Source of the DNA: Desulforapulum sp034007745
GTDB taxonomy: Bacteria > Desulfobacterota > Desulfobacteria > Desulfobacterales > Desulfobacteraceae
Direction: 5' to 3'
DNA length: 64,000 nucleotides
NCBI GenBank assembly: GCA_034007745.1
Contig: JAVEQI010000005.1
Coordinates: 1 to 64,000 of the forward strand
In this document: piece by piece, positions 1-8,297 of the stretch
How the letters are laid out: every line of letters starts with the position of its first letter
Position numbering within the stretch: the first letter of the stretch is position 1
Made by a program: the position numbers and the translations under genes
Notes under the pieces: model-generated
The model's input: the letters and a program-made list of their open reading frames with translations, nothing else
Databases searched by the model: none
Told to the model about the DNA's origin: nothing

Positions 1-29
1 GGGATGCCATGGACGGTCAGTCCCTTTTT

Positions 30-1532
30 TCAGGGTAGAACAATGTATTGCCTGGATTTGTTGGCCACACTTTGAATATCGTCCAGTGTGTGACAATTCT
101 GGCAGCGCAGCTGGAAAAGAAAACTGGCCCCGGCCCGGTGCTTGCCCGGGCTGGTCAGATGTTGCAGTCCCACGGCCCCCGGCATATATACAGCGGTTTT
201 AAAGGGATCGATTTCATCCCAGTTGACCCCACTCACGTCCGTTACCGGAATCACCTTGATCTCGGCGGCAGATGCCTGGTTTCCCAGCTTGTAGGGAAGG
301 GAAATATGGTGCCACAGACGGGCCGCAGAAATATCGTGAACGGAAAAGGCCATGTTGTAGACCGTTTCCTTGAGCAGACCCGAAAGATCCACATCATCCA
401 TCAGGTCATCGTCATTCCCGGTTTTCAGATCACGCAAAAGGGTCACGGTCCAGATGTTGTTCCGGTAGTCAAACTCCCTTGTGGAGGTGATGTCGTGCTG
501 GCTGGAATCATAGATAAACCCCACTGTACGGGTTATGCGTGCGCCGGGTTTCATTTTTTTCACAATATCATCCAGCAGGGCCGTTGCCTGGTCCGGGGTG
601 GTGATGCCCAACTGATCGGTCCAGAACGCTTCCCAGCCGGGGGTGTAGTCCGGCCTTTCCATATCGCCTGCCAGATAGAGCAGGTAGTGAACGTCAATGG
701 CGTTCACCTTGTCTTCAGAGTCAAAATCGTAATCCTGATAGATTACCTTCATGGGGATGTAATCCAGGCTTTCAATAGCAGTGAGTGCGTCCCGGGTTGT
801 GATCAGCTTCCCGGTTTCATCGGCCAGAAAATAGTTCTTGAATACTACCTTTGGTGGGTTGAAAACAAACCGGGGCAGGGGTGCGCCCTTCCAGACGCCG
901 CCCTCCAGGGGCTGGTCCTCCCGCAGGCGGTCTCCCTTGGCACGCACCCAGTTGGTGGGCGGGGTTCCCAGCGAATCACGCTTACGTCCGGCATATTCGG
1001 TCTGGAATTTCCCCCGGCTCACATAGGTGTCTTCAGCATAGCCCATGGGGCCGCTTCGGGCGCCCCGCCAGTGCCACATGTCCAGGCCAAAGGCATTCAC
1101 GTCCTCATCCCCGTTAGCCAGCACGTAATGCCGGCTGTCTTTGGTGTTCAACGGCATCTCATTCATGTCCATGTGACAGGAGATATAGCAGCCCACACTG
1201 TCAAAGCCTTTAACCGGTTTTTGCGGATCCTCGAACATGATGGAGAGGCGGTCCTCCTCGAAATTTTCAGGGTCCGGCACCTGGGCCCATTTCTCGCCGT
1301 CAAAGGCGATCAGATTCCTGAACTGCCCGGCAAACGTCTTGGAACTCTCCCACTGGAAGTTCAGGGCGATTCTTTCCTGATCCATGGCGGCTCGTACTTC
1401 GATCCCCACTACGGGGGTCTGGGGGTGGGAAGTAGGCCCGCGGTCTCCCACCGTTATTTTCCGGGGATCTTCGCAGCCCATCACAAGGATAACCAGAAAC
1501 ATTGCCAGTATGGTAATTCTTTTGTGCATCAT
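30..1532 (-). CDS. Ethylbenzene-dehydrogenase-like (EB_dh) haem-binding lipoprotein
   Basis: Predicted exported electron-transfer protein of about 500 residues. A signal peptide ends in a lipobox-like LVMGC, so it is probably lipid-anchored. Two haem-type motifs are visible: a CX3CH (CYISCH, about residue 115) followed by a Met-rich stretch, and a classical CXXCH (CQNCH) 20 residues before the C-terminus. The stretch between resembles the haem b gamma-subunit fold of ethylbenzene dehydrogenase/DMSO-reductase relatives (family knowledge). The start was placed at the second ATG because AAAAGGAGA lies 8-9 nt upstream; the first ATG abuts that site. It lies last of three minus-strand genes (ferredoxin, NrfD, this gene), suggesting a periplasm-facing oxidoreductase module whose catalytic subunit may lie beyond position 1. 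Confidence 0.75.
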   Translation of the reverse strand: MMHKRITILAMFLVILVMGCEDPRKITVGDRGPTSHPQTPVVGIEVRAAMDQERIALNFQWESSKTFAGQFRNLIAFDGEKWAQVPDPENFEEDRLSIMFEDPQKPVKGFDSVGCYISCHMDMNEMPLNTKDSRHYVLANGDEDVNAFGLDMWHWRGARSGPMGYAEDTYVSRGKFQTEYAGRKRDSLGTPPTNWVRAKGDRLREDQPLEGGVWKGAPLPRFVFNPPKVVFKNYFLADETGKLITTRDALTAIESLDYIPMKVIYQDYDFDSEDKVNAIDVHYLLYLAGDMERPDYTPGWEAFWTDQLGITTPDQATALLDDIVKKMKPGARITRTVGFIYDSSQHDITSTREFDYRNNIWTVTLLRDLKTGNDDDLMDDVDLSGLLKETVYNMAFSVHDISAARLWHHISLPYKLGNQASAAEIKVIPVTDVSGVNWDEIDPFKTAVYMPGAVGLQHLTSPGKHRAGASFLFQLRCQNCHTLDDIQSVANKSRQYIVLP

Positions 1533-1550
1533 GGGAAACATCTCCTTTTT

Positions 1551-2696
1551 CTAAAGTGTGCTTTCTGCCGGATGTACAACCGTGCGATCCAGGGACAGGT
1601 ATTTTTCTCCAACTATGTAAATCAATGCTGTTGCCGCAACTGTTCCTGCAATCAGGCCCCATTCGCTGGGTGTGCTGGTGTAGGCGGCAATGGAACCGTC
1701 AATGGACTGACGCAGCTGACCGGCGATTACAAATATATGCTTGTCCATGTACATGCCGATCAAAACCAAAAAACCGGCCAGCTCAATCCAGCCGGGTTTT
1801 CTTTTGGTACGGGTGAGCAGCAGCAGAAAAGGGATCACAATACCGATTCCAAGAAAGAGAACCCAGAACTGAAGGCTGTAGGGGGATGAAACAACGAAAA
1901 ATGCGTCTGGAACCTTGGCGTACACGGAGGCGATGAGCCGCCATACGGTAAAGACAAGGCCGATGCCCAGCAGCACCGTCAGAATGGTTCCTAGCTCCCG
2001 AAGGGCCTGCTCCAGATCCTCGCCCATGGGCCGGCCGTTCAGATAATAGGTAAGAACCGTCACAGAGATCATGGCTGCGATGCCCGAGATCACCGATGAA
2101 AAGACAAACCACACAGGGGTCCCGCTGCCGAACCACAGGGTCCTGTCCAGAATCACCGAGAAAATTCCCCCCAGAATACTGGTAGCCACCACGGCTGCGA
2201 TCAGGGTGATCACGGAAAACATGAAGGCCATTTTTGCACGGCCGTTATGAATGGCCAGAAACTCCAGCATCAGAAGCACCAGGTAGATCCCGTAGACCGT
2301 GCCCATCCACCATAAGGGGGAGGTAAAGCCCGGGTGCAGGATAAAATGATGGACCCGGCTGAACTGTCCCAGATCCATGGCCAGCATGGCAAGAGACGGC
2401 ACCAGAAAGGAAATCGCCATAAAATGGGCCCGTTTCTGAAGCAGTTGGAACCGCCGGATTTTGAGCAGCTCAAAAAAGTTGGCGGTGAGACACAGGCCGC
2501 TGGCGGTCAGGGCCAGGAAAACATACCCGGCGATGATGATGTTCCAGGGGATTTGGTCCGAGGAGGCGAAAACGGTCTGTCCCTTGAGCTGGATCTTTAC
2601 AGCACTGAAGATACCCAGGGCCAGCAGGGCCAGGAGAATGACCATCACCAGGTAAATCAATGGGATTTTGCGGGATGCCGGTTGATTGTTTTTCAT
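1551..2696 (-). CDS. NrfD/PsrC-type integral membrane quinone-interacting subunit
   Basis: A 381-residue, highly hydrophobic protein with roughly nine or ten membrane segments, of the NrfD/PsrC family that exchanges electrons between the quinone pool and periplasmic iron-sulfur subunits. The N-terminal segment (IPLIYLVMVILLALLALGIF) is a clear transmembrane helix. It starts 3 nt after the stop of the ferredoxin gene upstream, the standard NrfC/PsrB-NrfD/PsrC pairing. With the haem lipoprotein downstream it should form a menaquinone-linked respiratory complex. The substrate cannot be inferred from the window, as no molybdopterin or multihaem catalytic subunit is present. Confidence 0.85.
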   Translation of the reverse strand: MKNNQPASRKIPLIYLVMVILLALLALGIFSAVKIQLKGQTVFASSDQIPWNIIIAGYVFLALTASGLCLTANFFELLKIRRFQLLQKRAHFMAISFLVPSLAMLAMDLGQFSRVHHFILHPGFTSPLWWMGTVYGIYLVLLMLEFLAIHNGRAKMAFMFSVITLIAAVVATSILGGIFSVILDRTLWFGSGTPVWFVFSSVISGIAAMISVTVLTYYLNGRPMGEDLEQALRELGTILTVLLGIGLVFTVWRLIASVYAKVPDAFFVVSSPYSLQFWVLFLGIGIVIPFLLLLTRTKRKPGWIELAGFLVLIGMYMDKHIFVIAGQLRQSIDGSIAAYTSTPSEWGLIAGTVAATALIYIVGEKYLSLDRTVVHPAESTL

Positions 2697-2699
2697 GGA

Positions 2700-3440
2700 T
2701 TAAACCCTCCTTTCCGTTTTTGGCAGGCCGTAGTAGATCTGGGGATGTGTCAATTTTTCCGGCAGCAGCGCAACGCCCTTGCTGGTAAAAATCATCCGGG
2801 ACACTTCACTGTCCGGATCATTTAGATCACCGAAATACCGCGCCTGGGCCGGACAGGCTTCGGTGCAGGCGGTGGTGATATTTCCGGCATCGATCCGGTG
2901 TTGACAGAACGTGCACTTGAGCACCACACCGCCAGGGTAGGTTCCCCCGGACGGATTGGGCCAGCGAAAGGTGAAGGGAGGTTGCTTGTTGAAATGGCGG
3001 ATCTGGTAGGGGCAGGCCTGCATGCAGTATTTGCAACCGATGCACCGGGTCAGATCCTGGACCACGATCCCATCCTCCCGTTTATAGGTAGCCTGCACCG
3101 GGCAGACCGGTACACAGGCCGGATCTTCGCAATGCATGCACTGCATGGGCTGGAAATAGGTATCAAGATAGGACCCTCGGGATACCTCCATGGTCAGCAC
3201 ATCGATGTACCCGATGCCCCGGGGGGTGCTGTTCTCCCGGATGCAGGCGATGGTGCAGGCATTGCAGCCCACACATTTTTCAAGATCGATAAACATGCCG
3301 TAGCGAGGGCCTTCGCCTTTTTTCTCAACCGCAGGCAAGGGTGTTTCCGCCCTGGGCGTCAAAGGAATCGTCAAGCTGACGGCAGTGGAAATTCCCGCCG
3401 CACCGGCCCCTTGAATAAAAGTCCTTCTGGAAATTGCCAT
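2700..3440 (-). CDS. Tat-exported 4x[4Fe-4S] ferredoxin (PsrB/NrfC/HybA type)
   Basis: A 246-residue ferredoxin with a twin-arginine signal peptide (SRRTFIQ at residues 4-10 followed by an Ala/Gly-rich hydrophobic stretch). Four Cys clusters are visible in order: CVGCNACTIAC, CMHCEDPACVPVCP, CIGCKYCMQACP, and CTFCQHR followed by CTEACP. This is the standard arrangement for the electron-transfer subunit of DMSO-reductase-type and Qrc/Hmc-like complexes. Export through Tat implies that it folds with its clusters in the cytoplasm and acts in the periplasm, passing electrons to the adjacent NrfD-type subunit. A heptad-repeat element lies just upstream (3491-3570). Confidence 0.9.
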   Translation of the reverse strand: MAISRRTFIQGAGAAGISTAVSLTIPLTPRAETPLPAVEKKGEGPRYGMFIDLEKCVGCNACTIACIRENSTPRGIGYIDVLTMEVSRGSYLDTYFQPMQCMHCEDPACVPVCPVQATYKREDGIVVQDLTRCIGCKYCMQACPYQIRHFNKQPPFTFRWPNPSGGTYPGGVVLKCTFCQHRIDAGNITTACTEACPAQARYFGDLNDPDSEVSRMIFTSKGVALLPEKLTHPQIYYGLPKTERRV

Positions 3441-3490
3441 TTGATCCTCCTTGTCGGATTTGATGATAGGATGCGTTCCTGGCGTTAATT

Positions 3491-3570
3491 TTTTTATAAA
3501 AAGCAGCTTTTAGCTGTTAGCATTTAGCTCTCAGTTAACAGCTAAATGCCAACAGCTATTGTGTTTCATT
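3491..3570 (-). repeat. Heptad-repeat element, family A (copy 1)
   Basis: Read on the minus strand it begins ATGAAACACAATAGC and ends AAAAGCTGCTTTTTATAAAA, with a core of degenerate 7-mers. On the plus strand these read TTAGCTG, TTAGCAT, TTAGCTC, TCAGTTA, ACAGCTA, AATGCCA, ACAGCTA in exact 7-nt phase. The two halves are also partly complementary. The ends match copies at 28844-28939, 40114-40196 and 50604-50662. It abuts the stop codon of the lactate-racemase-like gene. Confidence 0.8.
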
Positions 3571-4910
3571 TATTCAGATTGCTGATTCTGGTCAAGGATG
3601 GGGAAGGTGGCTCCGGCTTCGGGGAAAACAGCCACCCGACTGTTTGTTTTCATCATTCCGGCTGCCCGGTCGATCACCTCCTGGGGATGATGGAACTGTT
3701 TAAACATGGCAAGGCGTTTGACCTCATGGTCACCCAGGGTCGGCACATGGAACAAAAGTTCATACTGACGGATCAAGTGCATGGAGTAGTATAGAAGAAA
3801 TTTTTCCTCTACATTTATACCGGGCTTTACAGTTTCAAGGAACCAAAGGGTTCTCCTGGGGCCAAGAAGCCTGAGAATTCGTTTGAGAAGCCACTGGGGA
3901 AGGGAACGATCGGGAAGAACGATATCGTCAAGTCCGTTTTCAGCCTTGAGGAATCCCATGACAACCCCTCCGGTTTTAAGGGCCGGCAGAGAATTTGCCA
4001 CCCCCTTCATGCTCTGTTTGAAGTTAAAGTCCATGGGAAAAGAGTTGACGATGATTCCATCCACAGGCTCTTTAAGAAAACGTCCTGAATGGCCAATGTT
4101 AAATTCCACCCCTTTTCGGTGAACCTTGACTGCATCTCCAGAAAAGGCGGCAACAATGGCTCCAGAACGATCAAGGCAGACATTGACACAGAAAATGGGG
4201 GCATTGATAAAAGAACAGGCCTCCTCAAGATCCAGGCGGAACGAGTTGTCTTCCGGTGCCATGCCCACCCGGTTTACCAGATAGGGAGGCCGGGAAATAA
4301 GCGCATGGTGAACGCCGATACAGTTGGCGGAAGCCAGACCCGGGAGAATGTTTTTCAGCCCTCCGCCAAAACCTGCCCAGAGGTGGGGTTCCACAAGCCC
4401 CAGGGAAATGATGAAATCAGCTTCAAAAAGGGCCCGGTTAAGCTCCACAGGCGTTCCCCTTGAAGTGGTGCCAAAGTTATATGTTTTGTTTTCATCAAAG
4501 GCATCGTGGTTTTTCCAGGTGATTTTTGCAAGTGCCTGTTTGCCAACTTTTTCTTCCATCTGGTTTTGGGTCATGGCCGTATGGATGCCAAGGGCCGACA
4601 TCAGGATGATGCTGCCCAAATCAGCCCCGGCCCGTTCAAGGCGGTCAAGGATCTGCTTGAAAAAACGATGAGCCGGGGTTGGGCGGGTGTTGTCGTCCAC
4701 AATTAGGAGTATCTTTTTCTTCTTTAAGTCCATGGCTTCAAGGGGTGCCATGGCAATGGGACTGTCAAGGGTTTGTTCAATCAGAAGGGATTCATCCATC
4801 ACCGTTTCTTGCTGGTGGGGTTTGGATAGGGGGCCCGGCCATAGAAGATCCCAGGAGTCTGGGATTCTGAGATCAAGGAAGTCGCCTCCCCAGGGTAACT
4901 GAATATTCAC
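3570..4910 (-). CDS. Nickel-dependent lactate racemase family protein (LarA/DUF2088)
   Basis: A 446-residue LarA-family protein. LarA isomerises 2-hydroxy acids using the nickel-pincer cofactor NPN. Numbering from the proposed start, the conserved residues are present with LarA spacing: DDNTRPTP (72-79), His110, His176, Lys186 (cofactor-attachment equivalent, in GGGLKNILPG) and His202. The start is a GTG because CAGGAG lies 6 nt upstream; an upstream ATG at 5012 would add a poorly conserved 34-residue extension without a visible ribosome site. No larB/larC/larE cofactor genes lie nearby, so cofactor synthesis must be encoded elsewhere. The substrate could be lactate or another hydroxy acid, since the family is broad. 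Confidence 0.82.
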   Translation of the reverse strand: MNIQLPWGGDFLDLRIPDSWDLLWPGPLSKPHQQETVMDESLLIEQTLDSPIAMAPLEAMDLKKKKILLIVDDNTRPTPAHRFFKQILDRLERAGADLGSIILMSALGIHTAMTQNQMEEKVGKQALAKITWKNHDAFDENKTYNFGTTSRGTPVELNRALFEADFIISLGLVEPHLWAGFGGGLKNILPGLASANCIGVHHALISRPPYLVNRVGMAPEDNSFRLDLEEACSFINAPIFCVNVCLDRSGAIVAAFSGDAVKVHRKGVEFNIGHSGRFLKEPVDGIIVNSFPMDFNFKQSMKGVANSLPALKTGGVVMGFLKAENGLDDIVLPDRSLPQWLLKRILRLLGPRRTLWFLETVKPGINVEEKFLLYYSMHLIRQYELLFHVPTLGDHEVKRLAMFKQFHHPQEVIDRAAGMMKTNSRVAVFPEAGATFPILDQNQQSE

Positions 4911-5140
4911 GATGTTCTCCTGCTGTTTTATTAACCGGAACGACCGAACCAACGAATGACCAACGGCCACAATGATCAATGATGTTCTGTCATTAGTGAT
5001 ACCCCTTACCATTGATCGTTGTCAAGAGACTCGTCGTAAACCCGGCAATTCCCATTAACGAGAATTCCCGTTGGGATTTTTTTCCATGTTAAAAAATTAT
5101 GATTTCTGGTATTCTCGCATCAAATTGATTTTAAAGACAA

Positions 5141-5175
5141 GGGACTTGGAGATTAATTATTGGTTTCCAAGTCCC
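5141..5175 (+). promoter_or_regulatory. Stem-loop in the leader of the downstream unknown gene
   Basis: GGGACTTGGA (5141-5150) and TCCAAGTCCC (5166-5175) form a perfect 10-bp stem with a 15-nt loop. It ends 18 nt before the proposed ATG at 5194, so it sits in the 5' untranslated region just upstream of the GGGGGAA ribosome site. There is no U-tract directly after the stem, so it is not an obvious terminator. It could be a leader or translational control element. Confidence 0.5.
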
Positions 5176-5193
5176 TGATTATTGGGGGAACTT

Positions 5194-5730
5194 ATGGGAA
5201 AATCTGTACAGCGGGAAATTCTATCTCAATCCTTGGAATTTAAGCAGTTCTGGCAAAAAAAAGGTCCCTTCCGGTATGCCCTGACAAGCAGGGAATATCC
5301 ACCCGTTTTGCTGGATCTTGACGAGTGGATCTTTTCAGATGATTTGAAATCGCTGTTAAAGGAACTGATGCAGTGGGAACAGAGAAAAATGAAGATTGTG
5401 TGGGCACCTTTTAATCCTAAAAAGACAAACATTTTAAAACCCGATGAGCTGACACCCTGGAGAATCTTAAATTTTCCCCAGGAATGGGAAAGCGCTGTCT
5501 GTTCGGCATTCACCCCGGTTGGCTACCTGACCAAAGAGGTTACGGGGGATAGTAATTCCAACAATCCATTAGATGAGCTTACAGATATTGAACAGGCTTT
5601 TTTTAACCTGCTTTCCGTTCAGGTCAATTTTATTGGATATGTACTCCTGGGACCTGAGCCTCTGCTGTCGCCTGATTCTGCCTTTGTGGAGGATTATTTG
5701 CGGGAATGGGTGGAGGATGAGGGTCAGTAG
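5194..5730 (+). CDS. Hypothetical protein, 178 residues
   Basis: I do not recognise this family. The protein is soluble-looking, rich in Trp, Glu and Leu, with no signal peptide, membrane segment or Cys motif (one Cys only). The ATG at 5194 was chosen because GGGGGAA precedes it by 3-9 nt; an in-frame TTG 12 nt earlier overlaps that site. It is divergent from the LarA-like gene and faces an unknown minus-strand gene. Its TAG stop lies inside a heptad-repeat hairpin, and the leader holds a perfect 10-bp stem-loop. Confidence 0.7.
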   Translation: MGKSVQREILSQSLEFKQFWQKKGPFRYALTSREYPPVLLDLDEWIFSDDLKSLLKELMQWEQRKMKIVWAPFNPKKTNILKPDELTPWRILNFPQEWESAVCSAFTPVGYLTKEVTGDSNSNNPLDELTDIEQAFFNLLSVQVNFIGYVLLGPEPLLSPDSAFVEDYLREWVEDEGQ

Positions 5731-5792
5731 GCAGTAGGTAGTGGGGGAGTAGTACAATCGAAGGTCAACTATCTACTACTTACTATCTACTG
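5725..5792. repeat. Heptad-repeat hairpin between convergent genes (family B)
   Basis: The left arm reads CAGTAGG, CAGTAGG, TAGTGGG, GGAGTAG in exact 7-nt phase (5725-5752). The right arm reads TCAACTA, TCTACTA, CTTACTA, TCTACTG (5765-5792). The arms are imperfect inverted copies, so the unit folds into a long hairpin. It contains the stop codon of the gene to its left (5728-5730) and reaches into the last codons and stop of the minus-strand gene to its right (from 5787). Confidence 0.8.
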
Positions 5793-6185
5793 TTTTACAA
5801 TGGAAAAGATTACTGGGAGAAGGTGAAGGGAGCGGTTTACCTCAACGGTGGGTTTTACCTCCCATTCAGTGCATAGAGCTTTACCGTTTAAAAGGGTGTT
5901 TATTTCGTCTTTGACCCTGTCAAGGTTGATGACGGGATGACGCGAAAACACCGTTGGAAGACCAAAGGTAAGGTTGCAGGCAAGGCATTTGCCCGGGCGT
6001 TGTTTTAAGTGGAATTCAAATATGAGTTTGTTGGCCTCTATTTTTGAAAACCTCAGGCTTATGTCATAGGCACCTTCGGAGGCATCACCGTAAAGGGCCT
6101 CAAAAAAGATGTCAGCTTTATCAGCGGGGAAAATTTTATCCAACCGTTCGTCTGTAAAAAGATCCATAGCATCAGTCTTATTCAT
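5787..6185 (-). CDS. Hypothetical protein, 132 residues
   Basis: Unrecognised small cytoplasmic protein. It has an acidic N-terminal half, then a single CLAC pair (about residues 83-86) in a stretch resembling a short beta-rich ligand-binding fold, and a hydrophobic C-terminus (LLPVIFSIVKQ). No signal peptide or membrane segment. A GGAGAG lies about 12 nt before the ATG. The two Cys could be structural or redox active, but nothing else supports a function. The last codons fall within the heptad-repeat hairpin at 5725-5792. Confidence 0.6.
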   Translation of the reverse strand: MNKTDAMDLFTDERLDKIFPADKADIFFEALYGDASEGAYDISLRFSKIEANKLIFEFHLKQRPGKCLACNLTFGLPTVFSRHPVINLDRVKDEINTLLNGKALCTEWEVKPTVEVNRSLHLLPVIFSIVKQ

Positions 6186-6227
6186 GATGATAATATCTCT
6201 CCAAGGTTAACATTTATCAAATTAAAA

Positions 6228-6248
6228 TTCAGGACCCAGGATTCAGTG
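6228..6248. repeat. Short heptad run in the 6186-6328 gap
   Basis: TTCAGGA, CCCAGGA, TTCAGTG follow one another in 7-nt phase. The 143-nt gap between the unknown gene and the ATP-grasp gene holds nothing else that I can support. Confidence 0.4.
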
Positions 6249-6328
6249 CTGCTTCTGCTCAATTTATTTAATCTGCGGTCCTCAAGAACCCAGCAAAGCT
6301 ACAGCATTTATTCTTTTTGTGCAAGGGC

Positions 6329-7165
6329 TTAAATTTTTCCTGTAACGATGAGGCATTCAAGTATTTGGGTATAATCAATGCCGGCGACTTTAAAACCTTT
6401 GGTGCCATACTTCATGTTTGCCTCGATAACCATTGGTTTTCCCTGGTATTCCATGATGTCAAGCCCCACGTCGTCCCAGTTACACAGCCTTGCCGTTTCA
6501 AGGGCAAGTTCCATAGCCTGGCAGGAAAGATCTGAAAAGTCTATTGTCCCTCCCTGGGAGATGTTTGTCCGAAATTCGTTGTCTTTTGCCCTTCGCCAGA
6601 AGGCAAGTACGATCTGTCTGCCGATTACGATCACCCTCATATCCCTGTCACATGGCAGATATTCCTGGATATAGGCAGGTCCGGGAATTTTCAAATAGGT
6701 ATCAAGATCCCTGGGTGTATTTATCAGAAAAACCCCTTTCCCCTTTGATGAGCCCCTGGGAATTTTAGCAATAAACGGAAAGCTGAAAAAATCGGTGATG
6801 GTCCGCTTCTGGTTTTTTCCATAAAAGAGCCTTGTTCTGGGGTGGGGTATACCGAGGAGTTTGAACATGGCGGTCTGCTTGATTTTGTCCAGGGCAAATG
6901 CGTAGTTGTCAACGCTCGGGAAAGTTTTTTTACCCATGGCGCTGAACAGACCTGCATAAAAGGCCGTGGGCCAGTAAATGGTTGGGGCACGGCGAATAAG
7001 GTCCATTTCCCGGTCGGTATAATCGCAGAAGTTGGGTTTGAATCCAAGGGTCGTGACGATTTTACTTCGCCCAAGCCTGGAACCAATGGCAACTGGGGGC
7101 ACACACTCCCGTTTACCTGGCAGGGGCAATATGGGCTGCGTGTGGGGGGAATCTAAGGATTTCAT
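6329..7165 (-). CDS. ATP-grasp (RimK-like) ligase family protein
   Basis: A 278-residue protein with an ATP-grasp fold. The segment FPFIAKIPRGSSKGKGVFLI is the ATP-grasp lysine and glycine-rich loop, AYIQEYLPCDRDMRVIVIG the adenine-contacting strand, and DIMEYQGKPMVIEANMKYG carries the Glu/Asn metal ligands. Such enzymes join a carboxylate to an amine or thiol through an acyl phosphate; RimK-type members add glutamate to proteins or small molecules. It starts 6 nt after the galE stop on the same strand, so the two are probably cotranscribed. That could suggest a role in cell-surface or osmolyte chemistry, but the substrate is unknown. Confidence 0.72.
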   Translation of the reverse strand: MKSLDSPHTQPILPLPGKRECVPPVAIGSRLGRSKIVTTLGFKPNFCDYTDREMDLIRRAPTIYWPTAFYAGLFSAMGKKTFPSVDNYAFALDKIKQTAMFKLLGIPHPRTRLFYGKNQKRTITDFFSFPFIAKIPRGSSKGKGVFLINTPRDLDTYLKIPGPAYIQEYLPCDRDMRVIVIGRQIVLAFWRRAKDNEFRTNISQGGTIDFSDLSCQAMELALETARLCNWDDVGLDIMEYQGKPMVIEANMKYGTKGFKVAGIDYTQILECLIVTGKI

Positions 7166-7171
7166 GGGCCC

Positions 7172-8191
7172 TCAACGATATCCGTTGGGGTTGTTTTTCT
7201 GCCACCGCCATGAATCAGAACACATCTCATCAAGGGATTTTCCCGCCTTCCACCCAAGTTCGGCTTCAGCCTTGGAAGGGTCGGCCCAGCAGGCGGCGAT
7301 ATCACCTGCTCTTCTCGGGGAGATGACAAAGGGGATCGTCTGTTCTGAGGCCCGCTCAAATCCTCTGATCATTTCAAGGACCGAGTTACCCCTTCCCGTA
7401 CCAAGATTGTAGGTCACGACCCCAGGGTTTGTCATCAGCTTGGGGATGGCCTTGATGTGGCCGGATGCAAGGTCGGATACGTGGATATAGTCTCTAACGC
7501 CCGTGCCGTCCGGAGTGTTGTAGTCGTCGCCAAACACCTTGACCCTGGCAAGTTTTCCAACGGCTACCTGGGTGATATAAGGTACAAGATTGTTGGGAAT
7601 GCCGTTGGGATCTTCACCGATAAGCCCGCTTTCATGGGCGCCCACGGGGTTGAAGTATCGCAAAAGTGCAATGTTCCAGGCGTTATCAGATTGATAAAGG
7701 TCTTTTAAAATCTCTTCGATCATCAGTTTTGTCCGGCCGTAGGGGTTGGTCACGCTCAAGGGGAAATCCTCTTTAATGGGAAGGGTTGCTGGATCACCAT
7801 AAACCGTTGCCGATGAGCTGAACACAATATTTTTAACCGAAAACCTGGCCATTGTCTCAAGGAGTATCAGGGTGCCTGTGATGTTATTATGATAATAGGC
7901 AAGGGGGATTTCAACGGATTCGCCCACGGCTTTTTTCCCGGCAAAATGGATTACTGCGTCAAAGGGATGTTGAGCATGGGTCTTAAAAACCTCTGTCAAC
8001 CCCTCCTTGTCAAGAAGGTCAGCCCTGTGGAAGGCCAGGGCTTTACCGGTGATGGTTTCAACCCGTTTCAGGGATTCTTCACAGCTGTTTGAAAGATTGT
8101 CCAGCACAGCAACCTCCCACCCCTGATTTAAAAGATCAATGCAGGTGTGACTCCCGATATATCCGGCTCCACCTGTTACAAGAATTTTCAT
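7172..8191 (-). CDS. galE: UDP-glucose 4-epimerase
   Basis: A 339-residue extended short-chain dehydrogenase. The NAD-binding motif GGAGYIGSH opens the protein, the catalytic Ser is in FSSSATVYG, and the YxxxK pair is YGRTK. It interconverts UDP-glucose and UDP-galactose for LPS or exopolysaccharide synthesis. The length is normal for GalE (about 338). AGGACAA lies upstream of the ATG. It is the first gene of a two-gene unit with the ATP-grasp gene. The 106-nt divergent gap to trmO contains a perfect TATAAT at 8248-8253 on the plus strand. Confidence 0.95.
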   Translation of the reverse strand: MKILVTGGAGYIGSHTCIDLLNQGWEVAVLDNLSNSCEESLKRVETITGKALAFHRADLLDKEGLTEVFKTHAQHPFDAVIHFAGKKAVGESVEIPLAYYHNNITGTLILLETMARFSVKNIVFSSSATVYGDPATLPIKEDFPLSVTNPYGRTKLMIEEILKDLYQSDNAWNIALLRYFNPVGAHESGLIGEDPNGIPNNLVPYITQVAVGKLARVKVFGDDYNTPDGTGVRDYIHVSDLASGHIKAIPKLMTNPGVVTYNLGTGRGNSVLEMIRGFERASEQTIPFVISPRRAGDIAACWADPSKAEAELGWKAGKSLDEMCSDSWRWQKNNPNGYR

Positions 8192-8297
8192 ATAGGTTTG
8201 TCCTGGTTAATTTCCCTTGAACCCTTCAAGATGAATTGATACTCTTCTATAATTTTATTTGTAAAAATGATTGTTATACAAAAACAGGGAGGTGTCA

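Noticed and set aside
48..1889. A 613-codon open frame on the plus strand opposite the haem lipoprotein and NrfD genes
   Set aside because: It is antisense to two clearly recognisable genes with signal peptide and membrane helices, has no family resemblance, and mirrors their codon bias.
5013..5140. CCCATTAACG ... CGTTGGG as an operator
   Set aside because: Imperfect match of only a few bases, no second copy in the window.
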